Below, in pieces: positions 33,936 through 46,054 of a stretch of 64,000 bases of DNA; positions within the stretch are counted from its first letter, which is position 1; each line of letters begins with the position of its first letter. The position numbers were made by a program, and so were the translations under genes. The notes beneath the pieces are model-generated. The model ran no database searches, had not been told where the DNA came from, and saw only the letters and a list, made by a program, of their open reading frames with translations. The stretch lies in NCBI GenBank assembly GCA_034401135.1, contig JAWZSP010000001.1:4588001-4652000 (forward strand), written 5' to 3'. The stretch is from Volutella citrinella. Lineage: Eukaryota; Ascomycota; Sordariomycetes; Hypocreales; Nectriaceae.

Positions 33936-34467
33936 TCAGAGCTTTCCGGCGGCCTTTAGCCCACGCTCGCCATCCACCAGGACGCACCATCCTTCATGTC
34001 CCCTGCCACCATCACCGGCGACCACGGCTTCGAACGCTCCTGGCTCTTGGGCGAACTTCAGGACAGCATCATCAAAACTTCCTGGTTGCATCCAGATGGA
34101 CGGAACCCCAAGCTCTCTAGCCTCCTGCAGTACCTTGAGAGTAGCAGAGGGTGGGGTAATAATGGAGATTGAAGTCTGCTTGGGATCAGACAACCCTTTC
34201 AGGCTGGCCACGGTTGGGTGATCCTTGTTCAGGGCATTCACAGATGCCGAACCAGGATTGATGGGAGTCACAGGCATTTCATGAGAAAGATACCAAGCGA
34301 ACACTATGAGGGCTCACGTCAGCGTCTGAACCACACAAACACGAACCGTCATGGTGAGCGGGTGACGTCAAACCTCGGTGGCCGTACTTGGCCGGGTTAG
34401 AGCTCGCTCCAACGACGGCGAAGGCCGGTGAAGCGAAGAACTTTCGCACGGTTGCCTCGGTGGTCAT
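33936..34467 (-). CDS. CoA-binding-domain (Rossmann-fold) protein
   Basis: Two exons, 34467-34374 and 34303-33936; 153 residues. The Rossmann glycine motif AVVGASSNPAKYG (residues 17-29) follows a short helix (TTEATVRKFFASP), and the rest shows the strand pattern of the CoA_binding family: MPVTPINPGSASVN, ISIITPPSATLKVLQEARE, GVPSIWMQPGSFDD. It resembles small stand-alone YccU-like proteins of bacteria and fungi, related to the nucleotide-binding domain of succinyl-CoA synthetase alpha. Those bind CoA, but no reaction is established. Near the C-terminus the family often has GRCV-like residues; here the text reads HEGWCVLVDGERGL. The gene diverges from a methyltransferase gene 293 bp away, the closest divergent pair in the window. 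Confidence 0.85.
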
Positions 34468-34760
34468 TTCTGCTGCGTTCTAAAGATATCTCTGGGTGGC
34501 CAATTCCTCGTTTAGTCGGTGGAGGATGTCGTGAATTGGATCGTGTAAGTTGTAAGACTCCGATAACACCGAACTAAGCCTGCGGGGTTCCGAATAGTGG
34601 GTGGCACGTCGGGCCGTGGTCGGCAAAACGGGGCTGGCTCTGGTTTGGGATGACAGAAAGCTAAATACCTACGACGACGACGCTGTTCTGCTGACCTTTT
34701 ATTATTTCCTCTCATTCAATATCGACAATTTTGTGCATTAGTTGATACCACTGTGCGACA
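34468..34760. promoter_or_regulatory. Compact bidirectional promoter
   Basis: Only 293 bp lie between the start codons of the CoA-binding-fold gene (-) and the methyltransferase gene (+), so both promoters must overlap here. A CCAAT core (GGCCAATTCC) occurs at about 34499-34508. Co-regulation is an inference. Confidence 0.6.
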
Positions 34761-35736
34761 ATGTCCGTTTTTGGGTGAGTTTTCCTATTCGCCACGCGCA
34801 TATCATTGGGCTGGTCCCGCTGAACCATTGTCATGCAGGAGGACCAGCTTCTCGGCGGTTGGTTATGCAACAGCCCGTCCAACCTATCCGCCACTTCTCT
34901 ATAAAACCGTGCTCGGCTTTTGCAGGCAAGAGTCGCCTCGAGACCTGTTGTTAGACATCGGATGCGGTCATGGAGTCGCAGCCCGCGAACTGAGTCCCTC
35001 CTTTTTGAAGACGATTGCAATTGACCCTAGCGCTGGCATGATCAAACAGGCCAAGCAGTCGACAACTGACACAAGAATCTCCTTCCGCCAAGGCCAGTCT
35101 GAAGACCTGTCCTTTCTACCAACTAGTTCAGTTGACCTGGTCACTGCCGCCCAGGCTGCGCATTGGTTCGACTACAAGAAGGTCTGGCCGGAACTGTCTA
35201 GGGTAGTCCGGCCAGGTGGCTCTCTGGCCTTTTGGGGCTACAAGGACAACATCATCATTGGCCATGCACGTTCGAACGTCGTTTTTGACAAATTTACCTA
35301 TGGCGAAGGAGAGGTTGCACCCGGCCTGGAGGGAATGAACCAGTACTGGGAGCGGCCTGGCAGAGACATCCTCCGTAAGCTTTTGGTGGACGTGGAACCC
35401 CCCACAGCGGACTGGGAAGATATCATGAGGATCACATACGACGTGGGCAAAGACACTGTCGATGTGGCGGGGCCAGAGACGGCATGGATGCGAAAGCCGA
35501 TCAAATTGGGGCAATTCGAGGCCTACGTACGGACATTCAGCGCCTACCAGGGCTGGATGGACGCTCACCCCGATAGAAAGAGCCGGGCCGCTGGCGGTGA
35601 AGGAGACATTGTGGACCTAATGTTTGACGAGATTCTAGAGGTCGAGCCGGAGTGGAAGGCTCTAGGTGATAACTGGAGAGACGCCGATGTGGAAACGGTT
35701 TGGGGAACATTTATCCTGCTTGCACGGAGGAAGTAA
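34761..35736 (+). CDS. Class I SAM-dependent methyltransferase (Crg1/TAM-like)
   Basis: Two exons, 34761-34774 (14 nt) and 34839-35736; 303 residues. SAM-binding motif I is LLLDIGCGHG at 41-50, with the acidic post-I residue in TIAIDPSAGM and motif III-like SSVDLVTAAQAAHWFDYKKV. The opening FSAVGYATARPTYPPLLY is typical of the fungal Crg1/trans-aconitate methyltransferase-like group. Substrates in this group are small acids or lipids; the yeast member Crg1 methylates cantharidin. The substrate here cannot be told. Late motifs include PGGSLAFWGYKDNIIIG and a C-terminal VETVWGTFILLARRK. The tiny first exon encodes only MSVF plus two bases; its ATG (ACAATGTCC) is the sole start giving a productive splice. 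Confidence 0.87.
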
Positions 35737-36514
35737 AGCTGGTCGGATTGAAGGTACTTATCATTATCAACAGACAGCTGTCGCAACGCCCTTGATGTAC
35801 AGATAGAACACCTTGTTGAGACCGCCACACCGCCTGATTTGCTCATGACACAGACACAAATTTTGTGCACAGACATGCGCGGCCTGGAGCCTATCATTAT
35901 CGGTGTCGCACAATTCAGTGTACCGCATAGATGGCCTTGGATAATTGTGCTGGGGCCTTGCAAGAAATCAATAGTCGCGACGCCTTAATTGGCTGGTGTT
36001 TAGCCTGGCCGGGGTTTGAGAGGAGCCCAGGCCGCCGTCGGCTGACACCGTTGCCCCGTCAGAGTCAGGGACAAAAAGGGCCCCCAGGGGAGGTCAAGCG
36101 CATGAACAACTTTGCATAAGACACGACGCTTGACCTGCTTCCTGGCCTTTAAAACTTCACGATACCGCCATCGCTGTTGAGCATCTCCATCGCCAGTTAC
36201 TACTCTGTACACCTCCATCAGCGTCCCTCCTTCTCCCGTCGCCCTCCTTCCCTCCCCAAGCGTGTGCCACCCAAACCCTAAAATGGTGAGTTGCCCCGGC
36301 ACCAGCGTAAACAAACCACCCCGCGAGCACGTTCTGGCCATCTGATTCGACGGATGCCCACCCAGCTGGCCTACAGCTGGATTTCTGTGCCCCAATCCAA
36401 CCTCTGCCAGCGCCTAGGAATTCAATCCTTGACCATCCTTTTCCTTTCTGTCGCATCACCAGCACCGCATTTCTTCTCTGGCGCATCACCAACTACTTTT
36501 CAAAGCTACCAAAC
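35737..36514. other. Intergenic region and 5' leader of the myosin light chain gene
   Basis: Contains a TTTAAAA element at about 36148 and a CT-rich tract (36205-36265), then a 5' leader with a probable intron from 36286 to 36505 (GTGAGT...TTTCAAAG). Confidence 0.5.
36286..36505 (+). other. Probable leader intron of the myosin light chain gene
   Basis: GTGAGT donor directly after an ATG at 36283 and a CAAAG acceptor nine bases before the main ATG at 36515. If spliced, the upstream ATG joins in frame (Met-Leu-Pro-Asn-Met-Ala), giving a four-residue longer start. It could equally be a 5' UTR intron. Confidence 0.45.
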
Positions 36515-37117
36515 ATGGCTCCTAACCACGATTCTCAGGCTTCCACCAACTACAAGGAGGCTTTTGCCCTGTTCGACAAGCGCGGCAACGGCCGTGTTGC
36601 CATCGACAGCCTCGGCGACCTTCTGCGCGCCTGTGGCCAGAACCCTACCCTGTCCGAGATCCAGGACCTCGAGAAGAATGTTGGCGGCGATTGTGAGTCC
36701 ACACAGCGATGAATTTACATCGTTTCCGATACCCTTGGCGATGCGGGCTGTATCGGCTAACCTGTGCGCTCCTTACCAGTCGACTTCGAGACCTTCCAGC
36801 GAGTCCTGAACCGCCCCGGCGGCTTCCGCGACCCCGGCGAGCCTGAGGAGTACTGCCGCGGCTTCCAAGTCTTCGACAAGGACATGACAGGCTTCATCGG
36901 CGTTGGCCAGCTCAAGTACATCCTGACGAACCTGGGCGAGAAGATGACCGACGAGGAGGTCGACGAGCTGCTTAAGGCTGTTGATACCAGCTCTGGCCAG
37001 GTCAACTACACTGGTATGCATTTCCCACCCCCCACGTGGCAGATGCACGGCGATAGAAAGACCAAACCACTGACCCTGGTAATTACAGATCTCGTGCGAA
37101 CCATTCTTGCAAACTGA
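36515..37117 (+). CDS. cdc4: Cdc4-type essential myosin light chain (EF-hand protein)
   Basis: Three exons: 36515-36692, 36780-37013 and 37089-37117; 146 residues. It is a calmodulin-fold protein with four EF-hand regions that have mostly lost calcium ligands: EF1 ALFDKRGNGRVAIDSLGDLL, EF3 FDKDMTGFIGVGQLKYIL (loop position 12 is Gln, not Glu) and EF4 ending in YTDLVRTILAN. The segment LRACGQNPTLSEIQDLEKNV and the motif NLGEKMTDEEVDELLKAVD match fungal Cdc4/Mlc1. This light chain binds IQ motifs of type II and V myosins and is required for the contractile ring and septum formation. Calmodulin itself is excluded because the calcium loops are degenerate. An N-terminal extension of four residues is possible through the upstream intron. 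Confidence 0.88.
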
Positions 37118-38424
37118 GCGACTCTGGCTCCCGGAGAGCCAGCTAATGCATGTACGAGGACGGGAAGGCGTTGCTTGATTGTTTGACTATGGACATTGGA
37201 TTTGATTCGGTTTATGAACTGCGTGCCACGCACTCGGCGCGGCTGTCTATGGAATTTGAGATAGATAGGAGACGAGCAGGAGTCACATAATACAATGGCA
37301 TTCTGTCCCTCCCCCCTTTAGCGCGATTGGCCACTGCCTGAGCGCTTGTTTACTCGCCGCTAGGTGGAGTCATGCATGCTTTCGCTTTGTGTGTGTGGGT
37401 GTTGTCAACAATCAGGCGGGATGTGGCGGATGTGGCTGTGTCACAGTGCGTATGAGTGTGAAGGATCATGAATTGGCGATTGACGGAGACGCTCAGAGCC
37501 GTCGCTGACGCCAGCAACCAGCCCACAGGCTTCAATCGTGCAACTCTTGGTATAAAAGCTGCCACAGGCTGACCTGTCTCGTATTTTTATTCATTTGAAG
37601 CGGGTAATTGGCATGCAATCCATTGCCGACATGCAAGCAACATAGTGCACCTGTGCCACACCGCGGAATGATGGCGGGGGAGGCTATGACAGGCTTTCCG
37701 CGGGGTCAATGCTAATGCGAGTCGGGTTCCTGGTACTGGGCTTTGAACTTCTGGGCTTTCATGCTGACCCATGCAAGAGAGCGCCCGTCATGCTGTGAAG
37801 GAAAGCACCCAGAGCCAGTAAGCGCCTGCTCATTCCGAGCAAGCCGTTGATGCTATGATGCTTCCATGCCGCCATGCCACTGTGCCCCTCTACGTACCTG
37901 GCCCGCCCCACTGTGTTGCGACGTTGCCCAGCCAGTGTCCTGGCAGCAATGGTGGGTGCCTGCGCAACCACCTGCCTGCTTTACACATGCTATGACCTAG
38001 GGATGCAATAATAACCTCCGCTCCGGCTTGCATCATCACCCGACACTATTGTATCCTCCGCCCCATCCTCCTGCATTGCCGACACCAGCTTTTCCTGTGC
38101 AACGCCTGCAACTTGGTGCCTTCCTGAACCAATCACTAGTCTAGTCCCGTTCCACCGCTGTTCTGCTCTCGCCCCTCCCTCCCCCGCCCTCAATCCATTG
38201 ACGCTAGACAGCAAGCTCCGTCATAGGACTGCTTGCCGCCAGAATCCGACAAGCTGGAGAAACCCTTTGCTTCCAAGATCACCCTTCTCCTCCTCTCAAT
38301 CCTTGTCGCTCTCCTTGCCGTCACCCTGGCTTCCTCACGGGCTTTCTCGCGCCTCTCCTTCATCACCAGCCACCTGAAGCTCTACGTAGCTGTAGCTGGG
38401 GCACGTCCTCTAACGACTGGCACC
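37118..38424. other. Intergenic region and 5' leader of the M3 peptidase gene
   Basis: A TATAAAA at about 37551-37557 points to the plus strand but lies 870 bp before the next start. From 38227 to 38424 there is an uninterrupted frame continuous with the peptidase (see findings). No separate gene seen. Confidence 0.5.
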
Positions 38425-40655
38425 ATGACTCTGAAGAAGTACCACAACCCCCCCCAAGCGCCTCCGCTGTTCACCTTCACCTCCGAGTCCATCGCTGCCG
38501 ACACGAAGAAGATATGCGACACCACAAAGGAGCTGCTCAACTCTCTGAGTGCCAATGTCCCCCAGGATACGGCGACTTTTGGCAACGTGCTTGAGCCCAT
38601 CCTGCTCGACGAGAATCTGGCTTCCAGCCAGCGCCGCATTCTCACCTTCTTCTCTCACGTCTCCACCAACAAGGAACTGAGAGATGCTTCCACCGAGGCT
38701 GAGAAGGTCTTCAATGATTTTGGAATTGAGTGCAACATGCGAGAAGACATCTTCAAGCTCGTTGAGGTTGCCTACAAGAACCAGAAGAACGAAGCCTTGG
38801 AGAAGGAGCAGGCTCACATCCTAGAGAAGGAGTACCAAAAGTACATTCGCAACGGCCTGCGCCTTCCCCAGGGCCCCCAGCGAGACCGATTCAAGGAGAT
38901 TCAAAAGAGGGTCAGCGAGCTGGAGATCAAGGCTCAGACCAATCTCAACCAGGAGAAGGGTGCCATCTGGTTCACTCCAGAGGAATTGAAGGGAGTGCCC
39001 TCTGATGACATTGACGTGGATACTTTGGAGAAAGGAACTGGCGAGAACGAGGGCAAGGTGAAGCTTTCCTTCAAGTACAACCACTATTTCCCACTGGTCA
39101 AGTACGCTGTCACGGCCGAAACACGTCGCAAGTACGCTGTCGCAGACACGAACAAGGTAGGTTATCTCGACCCCCAATTCTCTGCAAACGGGGGAAGCTG
39201 ACTGATGTGTGTCACAAGGCCAACATCAATGTGCCCATTTTCCACGAGATTGTTGAGCTGCGCGATGAGGCCGCCCGTCTTCTCGGCTACGCCAACCACG
39301 CCGCTCTGAGAATTGAAGAGAAGATGGCAAAGAGCCCAGACAACGTCATGAACTTCCTGGGTGACCTCCGCAAGCGCCTGGCAGATGGTGGCGCCAAGGA
39401 GGTCAACGAGCTATTGCAGTACAAGAAGAAGGACTACGAAGAGCGGGGCTTGTCATTCGACGATAGCTTCTACATGTGGGACACGGCATACTACTCTCGA
39501 ATCCAAAAGGAGAAGCAGTACAGCGTTGATGAGACTGCTATTTCCCAGTACTTCCCGATCAAATCGACCTTTGCTGGAATGCTCAAGATCTTTGAGGAGC
39601 TCTTTGGCCTCGTTTTTGTGGAGTTGGATGAAGCTGAGCGCGCTAGGCTTAGCCCAAGCGGCAAGGCCGAGGACATTGTTTGGCACGAGGATGTTCTCAT
39701 CTACAGCGTTTGGGATAACGAAGAGTCTGGTGGCGACTTCTGCGGCTACCTGTATCTCGATCTTCACCCTCGCGACAACAAATATGGCCACAACGCCAAC
39801 TTCAACCTTCAGCCTGGTTACATCAAGAAGGATGGAACGAAGCACTATCCTGTAACTGCGCTGGTGTGCAATTTCAGCAAGCCTTCGCCTAAGAAGCCGT
39901 CGCTGTTGAAGCACCACGAAGTTGTCACCCTATTCCACGAACTGGGTCATGGCATCCATGATTTGGCTGGCCGTACTCGCTACAGCTATGTCCATGGCAC
40001 TTCGACGGTACTCGACTTCGTCGAGGCACCTTCCCAGATGCTGGAAAACTGGTGCTGGACGCCCAGCGTTCTGAAGTCGCTCTCCAAGCACTGGGAGTCT
40101 GGTGCTCAGATTCCCGACGAGCTTATTGACAAGTTGGTGCAGACGAAGCGCCTCAATTCGGCCATTGGAGCCCTCGGGCAACTCGTCATTGGCATCTTCG
40201 ACATGACTGTGCATACTCCTGCAACCCATGAGGCGTCCAAGGAGATGAACATCGGTCGCTTGTGGAACCAGCTGCGCCACGACATTTCTGGCATCAAGGG
40301 CCCCGAGGACCTGGGCGAAGGCTTGTAAGTAACCACCAATTCCGTGAGACCGTGCGGGCCGATGCTGACATGTAGTAGGGAATGGGGCAACCGATATGCC
40401 GGAATCGGCCACTTCATTGGTGGGTATGATGCCGGATACTATGGCTACCTCTGGTCAGAGGTGTTTTCCTTGGACATGTTCCACTCGTTCTTTGCAAAGA
40501 ACCCGATGGACGGAGTGCAGGGTCGACGATACCGCCACACCGTGCTAGAGCGCGGAGGCAGCATCGACGAGATGGAGTTTCTGAAGGAGTTCCTGGGCCG
40601 AGAGCCCAGCACTGAGGCATTCTACAAGGAGCTCGGCCTTACTTCGTCTGCCTAA
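38425..40655 (+). CDS. PRD1: M3-family zinc oligopeptidase (thimet oligopeptidase / saccharolysin type)
   Basis: Three exons: 38425-39156, 39219-40324 and 40379-40655; 704 residues, the usual size. The zinc site HELGH lies at residues 484-488 in the context EVVTLFHELGHGIHDL, with the third ligand Glu in FVEAPSQMLENW. The family text YDAGYYGYLWSEVFSLDMF and GRRYRHTVLERGG near the C-terminus holds the substrate-binding tyrosines. The enzyme trims peptides of roughly 5-17 residues in cytosol or mitochondrial intermembrane space. Exon 3 may start at 40376 instead of 40379 (tandem TAGTAG acceptor), changing Leu-Glu-Trp to Phe-Arg-Glu-Trp. Upstream of the first ATG the same frame stays open for 66 codons with a hydrophobic stretch; the ATG at 38425 is nevertheless the first in-frame one. 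An AATAAA follows the stop by 25 bp. Confidence 0.92.
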
Positions 40656-43600
40656 ATGCACACCTGCAAAACACTTGATAATAAAGCGATGAAGTTCCGT
40701 AACCAAAAAAAAAGCTAAGCCAAGCTGTTGTTGGATGGTCCCGCCTGTTGTGCTAGTGTCGCTTGTTAGTATACACGAATCGGGTTTGAGCGAACTTGGT
40801 ATGCTGGAAATGCGCAAAGCCCGTATTGGAATCCCTGTTCTCGGAACTGCTGCATGCTGCTGATATACGCTTAATTTCCCCTATTGCTGCAGGGATTAAA
40901 TTGGAGTTGGCCTGTGGTCTTTCAACATGGGAACTTGCATCAATGCGCCTGGTCAAGCACCATTGTCACACGACATGGTGCAGCGGAGGAATGCTAAAGA
41001 GGAGCACAAAGGGACGGAAGGATTAGAAAATCTGCACCTCGCTGGCGGTAAGGCGGGAGCGCGTGTCGGATACGGATTCGTAGACCGCCTTCTTCAATGT
41101 TCGTAGCTTATGCTGCGAAGAATCACGACGTACTCTGACAGACCGTAGAGTAGTGTACGGAGAATGGGGACATGTTCCTAGTGTCCTGGAAACCCGCCAT
41201 GGCCCCGGGGAGATGAGTTTAACTCGAACGCCATGGTTAGTTTGTACCAAGCTGGTAAAACAAGTTATTGAAGTCTCGTTGTTGGGGAATGGAAACGTGT
41301 TAGGGTAGGTATGACGCTATTTGATTGCTCAAATAAGACGGTTGAGGGGAGATGATCTAAGAGAAATAAAAAACACACTGCTCTGAATGTATGCCTTAGC
41401 CCTAAGTGGCATTGTGAATGATATGATCAAATTAGAAGCTGATGGACGTCCATTGAACGATAACAGCACTCATTGGGCGATTTCATGAAAAAGGAAGTAG
41501 AAACATGTTCATGCAATCAGAGAGCGCGGAGCAACCTGTCCAGAAGGAGGAGATGGAATCAGCGAATCGGCCGCAGGGTTCTATCCATTCAAAACTCCAT
41601 TCCCAGCCGGATGGTGGCGGAACAGCTGTGAATCCAACTGGGCGATGCTCTGTTGCACAGCTGCACCATGTAACCGCCCCATAGGCGGCCATAGTTCGGC
41701 GGTTAGTCTTATCCGGTGGCGCTGGAGCCCGTGTACCCTTGCCGGAGAAGAATCTGTCATGCCCTCAGAGGTAGGTATTTACACATGTGTCGATGCTTGC
41801 GATATCTTGCGAATACACCTTCGGAAGTTCCCCGTGGGTTAGTCGAGATGTGGAATGGACTGAGATGTTTGAGAGGTATTATTGAAGTGTCCTGGTCGAC
41901 GGGTGGAGCCACGCTGCTGGGTATAATGAAACTCGAGGCAAAAAAAATTGAGCGTGCGGCAACCTGCTGAGTGAAAAGGAGGCTATCGCCAGGAACATTA
42001 GCCTTCTGAACGGGACTGGATGTGGTGACGGCGTCGGAACCCCGCGTGACTACTCCCACACCTCGCAGCGGGAGGCCCACTATCCCCCTTTGTAAGTCGT
42101 CTGCCGGAACCATGCGTACATTAGACCGGGTCTACGGGCTGCATTCTGGTGCGAGCGGGAGGCATCAGCCAGTGTACTGTGACTAGGACTGCGACTCTGC
42201 TGCCATGTGGTGACGCTGAACCCTTGAACGCCATGAGACTGGTGCGCCGGCACGACAGGGCCCCCGGTCGGGGTTCGCCGGAGACAGCAGTTGGGGGTTC
42301 CTTGGGGCAGGCCCCCGTTCTGCGGTCTTCCTCCTCCGCACCTCCACACTTTGTCGCGATGGCACCACTGGAGATGGAGAAATCAGGGGGACGTCGAGGC
42401 TGCAATGGGCCCATCTCCATCTTATCTCGCGCTGGCAAGGCACGAAACGAGATCGCAGGATCTGCGGAGAAGGAGAGCGGAGAAGCGAGGGCGCGGGGAA
42501 GGTTGTCAGGTCAAGATTGCGGGGAAAGCGACGACGAGGGGATTTTCCTGAGAATGCAGCCGGTGGCACTGGCTCGCTTGCGATGTGAGGCCTCGCCACC
42601 TGTGACATTGATGGCGTATTCTTGGGGCATGGTTCATTCGTCGGGGCGTGGGCACGCCTTTTCGCTTTTGCAGCTGTGGTATGCACCCACTGTAATATGT
42701 GCTTGCAAGTGCGGCTCCGCACTCAGCGGCCGGCCGCTGGCGTGTAAGGGCGTTTGGAGACTCTGTGTGCTGGGCGCAAGTTTGGAGTAACTCGGCGACC
42801 ACGACTCTTCTATCCGCGCTGCTTTGTTCAGTCGTATCGCAGCAACTCGCAGCAATTTTCAACAACCAACGCCAGAGGTAATTTACTCCTTCCTCCGAGC
42901 CGAAAGTCCGGTCGTACGCAGGAGTTCGCGGAAACTAGCCCGCTGCTTACCATGTGCTGGGCTGGGATCGGGGCCGTCCTGACTCTCGATTCACTCCTAC
43001 GAGGCCATCTTGTGTTGGGGTAACGACGGAGTCGAGTCGCCGCGCGCTACCAAGGTTACCGCGAGCTGAGACACATGGAGATTGGCACAACACCCACTTG
43101 AAGATGTTCTGTGGTAGCCAATGGGGATGACCCCGTTTTTCCCACTTTCTGAAGCATGCAGGGTTGAAGTCGATGCTGCCGTCTTTCCATCAGTCGCGAA
43201 ATGATGTGCGGCCGAGGGACACTCGTCTGGGTGGTTTCTTTATTGTAGCGTTGGATGGCGCGTGGGCTCGGCCTCGTGGTCGGAGTAGTCTTGGGGTTTT
43301 ATATTGGTTTAGTATTCAGTCAAGGTACATCAGGTGTCAGATGTTCGACGAGTCGCACAAACTTGCCGAGATGCCACGCATCAAGAGAGAGTTCTGGAGC
43401 CCCGGCCAAACATGGACCAGGCCTCTGGGCGAAGTCGGCCTGCCATTCTGTCGCAACACGACAGGATGAGACGGCGGGACGTAACATGGCACACATGTTC
43501 GGGGACTGAGAGGCAGGCCTGTATTGCCACCATCGGAAAAGCACCCAAGGCCCAAAGCGAGGCAGAGCTGGCGACAGCCTGTCGTGAATCGACCCACGGC

Positions 43601-46054
43601 CACTGCATCAGCCATGGATCGGATGTTTCTTCATTGCCATCTTGGCAGGGCTTCTCCCCCTTCTGACCAGCGCTAGTACCCCGCAACCCGTCAGAGCAAG
43701 CTTTTCGGGGGTCTTGGAACGCCTTGAATGGCCCCTGGGTATTGCTAAGACGCTGGGCTAGCACAGAATTAGCGTAGCGCAGATCTCCCAAGCCGGGTGG
43801 AATTGGGGGACACTCCACAACGCTCCACATGGACATGGGGTGGCGGCCTTTCCAGTTGAGGGTAATCAACGACGGGACCTAGAGCTGACATGGAGCGGTT
43901 GGGTGTTTGCTTCGTCTTCGTGAACAAGCGGGACCGATAATGAAGGCAGTAATTTTGGTTTGTAAATAATTTTACGGCGTGGTTTCTCAAGGTGGGACCG
44001 GTGACGGAGGGAGTTGGAAGATGAGATTGATGGTCTGGGAGCTCGACCTTTGCATTTGACATTGGCGGGCGGTTCTCGGTCGTATGATTTGATCAAGAAA
44101 GCGTCAAAGCGCCGTACGCATAGGCAAATAACCTAGTGCTATCAACTCGCTGGTGGTACAGCAGGAACGTAGCGCTTACGAGATTATTTCTGCAATGCGT
44201 ATTCGATGCCAATTCTGACCTGGGCTCGGACCGTATGGCGAGGGCCCTCCAATAAACGGGAGGCAAAGCGGCCCTCAATGTTGGCTGGGTAGAAGCAGCT
44301 GCCCGAGAAATCTCGTATAGTGTTTGGTTGAGAGGCAGCCATCCACATCTCATAAGAGGGAGCAATTCTGAAAGTCGAGTTAGTCTGGATTCATAGCGGA
44401 CTATTATCTTGGCAGACAGTATTTGGAGGTCCGGTCTAAATAGAGTTGTCAAGATTGAAGTGAGGATGGGAACGTGCCGTCTGCCGCCTGTCGCCTGCCA
44501 AACACGAGCCAGAGTTGGGCCTGTAGCGTAGCTGCGCACTGGGAGCTTGAGACCGGCTCTCAGGCCCTCCCTCGTGTTGCGCAGATCTTCTACCCTTCCT
44601 CCACAAGGAGGGAAACCCCTGGCCGCCGTGTCTGCGCCCGCGCCCACGCCCGCTATTGACTGGACTGCCACAATCGCGGGCAGAGGGCGCCATCTCGCGT
44701 GGCAGCCTCAGATGCATGTCTGTGATAGCACGGCGTCATCGTGCGACGGGAAGTGGAGAGAGGCTCGCTCCCAACAGCTTGGCCATTCACCCGTCACCAG
44801 TCGATTTCTGTGCTGCAGCCCGGACGCGGCGTGCTGTTGTCCATGCGCACCACCATGCTGTGGCCGCGTCCGTGGCCTGGTTGTGTCGTACCCGGTCAGA
44901 GAAGCCTGAGAGACACCTGGAACACACAACCCCAGAGTGACGACGACTGATGATGTCTTTTCCGCAAAGTGTGTCTCTGGGGCGAGCGAGATCGACAGAT
45001 CCATGCCACTGTGGCTCTGTGGCTCCTTCCTGCGGCTGGGGTACAAGCCGGGGATCCCAGCAGGGTACCATACCCTCCGTGGAGTCCCTGCTCCTCTTGC
45101 ACATGGAGCTTACATATCCCCTCCACTACAAAATACCACTAATCTCTACAAGCATTTCGCTGCATCACATTCGCCGGCCGGACGGATGGAATCAACAGAC
45201 AGGTGCGGCGGTGGATGGCCGACACCTTTTCCGCCCCCCTTCCACGATCCATTACTGGAACATCCCCTCCCCCGATGTAGCTTCAATGTTTCTCCTCACG
45301 GGCTAGGGGTTGGAGGAGGCGCCCTTGGCGAGAACATGGGGGGGCCTGTCTCCGCACGGCTCGGTTTGGAGATGCGGTGCTCGACGAGTAAGAGGGAAGC
45401 GTCTCTTGGCTCCCATCTCTTTCCCCCCGAACCAACCTGCGCCTGGTGGTGCTCCATCCGCCATGTCAGGTTCTCGGGGTTGCACTCCCCCAAGTTCGGG
45501 GCAATTAGACCCCGGGGATTGCCTCGACAGACAGGTCCGCGTCCAACTATTAAAAGGCCATGGGGCTCGCACTTGATCTGCCACTTCCTCCCCAAGAGAC
45601 GACGCAAGGCTCAGTTCTTCTGATACCTCAGCTGCCTGCCTACCGGCCTGAGACTACAAGACTCCTTCCCTCTTACTACCATCACTTATCTGCCACCATC
45701 AAACTCCCCCCCACTCTCCACAAACAACTTGAACACCTGGAACTGTTGGCTCTGTCATATCTATCCGTTGCCTCTGTTACCTACTTACGCTTTTGTCTCT
45801 CTGCCGTCCTTCCCGCTTCGCACACGACTCATCGTTGCACAATCCCCCCCCGTTTCCGGGCTGTCTTGTCTCGCAACTGAACCCTTCTCGCCTTCTGCGC
45901 TGCCAGGATCGTGCGGTTGGCTGCTGCATTCTTGTCCCCCGCGGCTCTCCCTTTCCAGTGTTGTGGCTCCTCGTGGAAGCATACCTCGTGGCTTCTCATC
46001 CAGCGAAGCATCCAGCCGGCTTTTCAACCTTGACCTGGCTGAAGCCCTGCGACC
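40656..46054. other. 5.4-kb region without a supportable gene, upstream of MFS transporter
   Basis: Open frames up to about 210 codons (for example 42149-42790 plus, 44093-44671 minus, 44937-45623 plus) have arbitrary composition, no domain and no splice-consistent extension. A TATTAAAAGG element at about 45548 and a CT-rich tract at 45640-45740 probably form the promoter and long leader of the transporter gene. No tRNA or 5S gene seen. Confidence 0.5.
40680..40685 (+). terminator. AATAAA polyadenylation signal of the M3 peptidase gene
   Basis: Canonical hexamer 25 bp after the stop codon, followed at 40706 by an A-run. Confidence 0.5.

Noticed and set aside
42149..42790. 213-codon plus-strand frame with overlapping 179-codon minus frame
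   Set aside because: Both strands equally open, neither with protein-family features.
44093..44671. 192-codon minus-strand frame
   Set aside because: No domain, no compositional coherence and no splice continuation; typical chance frame in a GC-rich gap.
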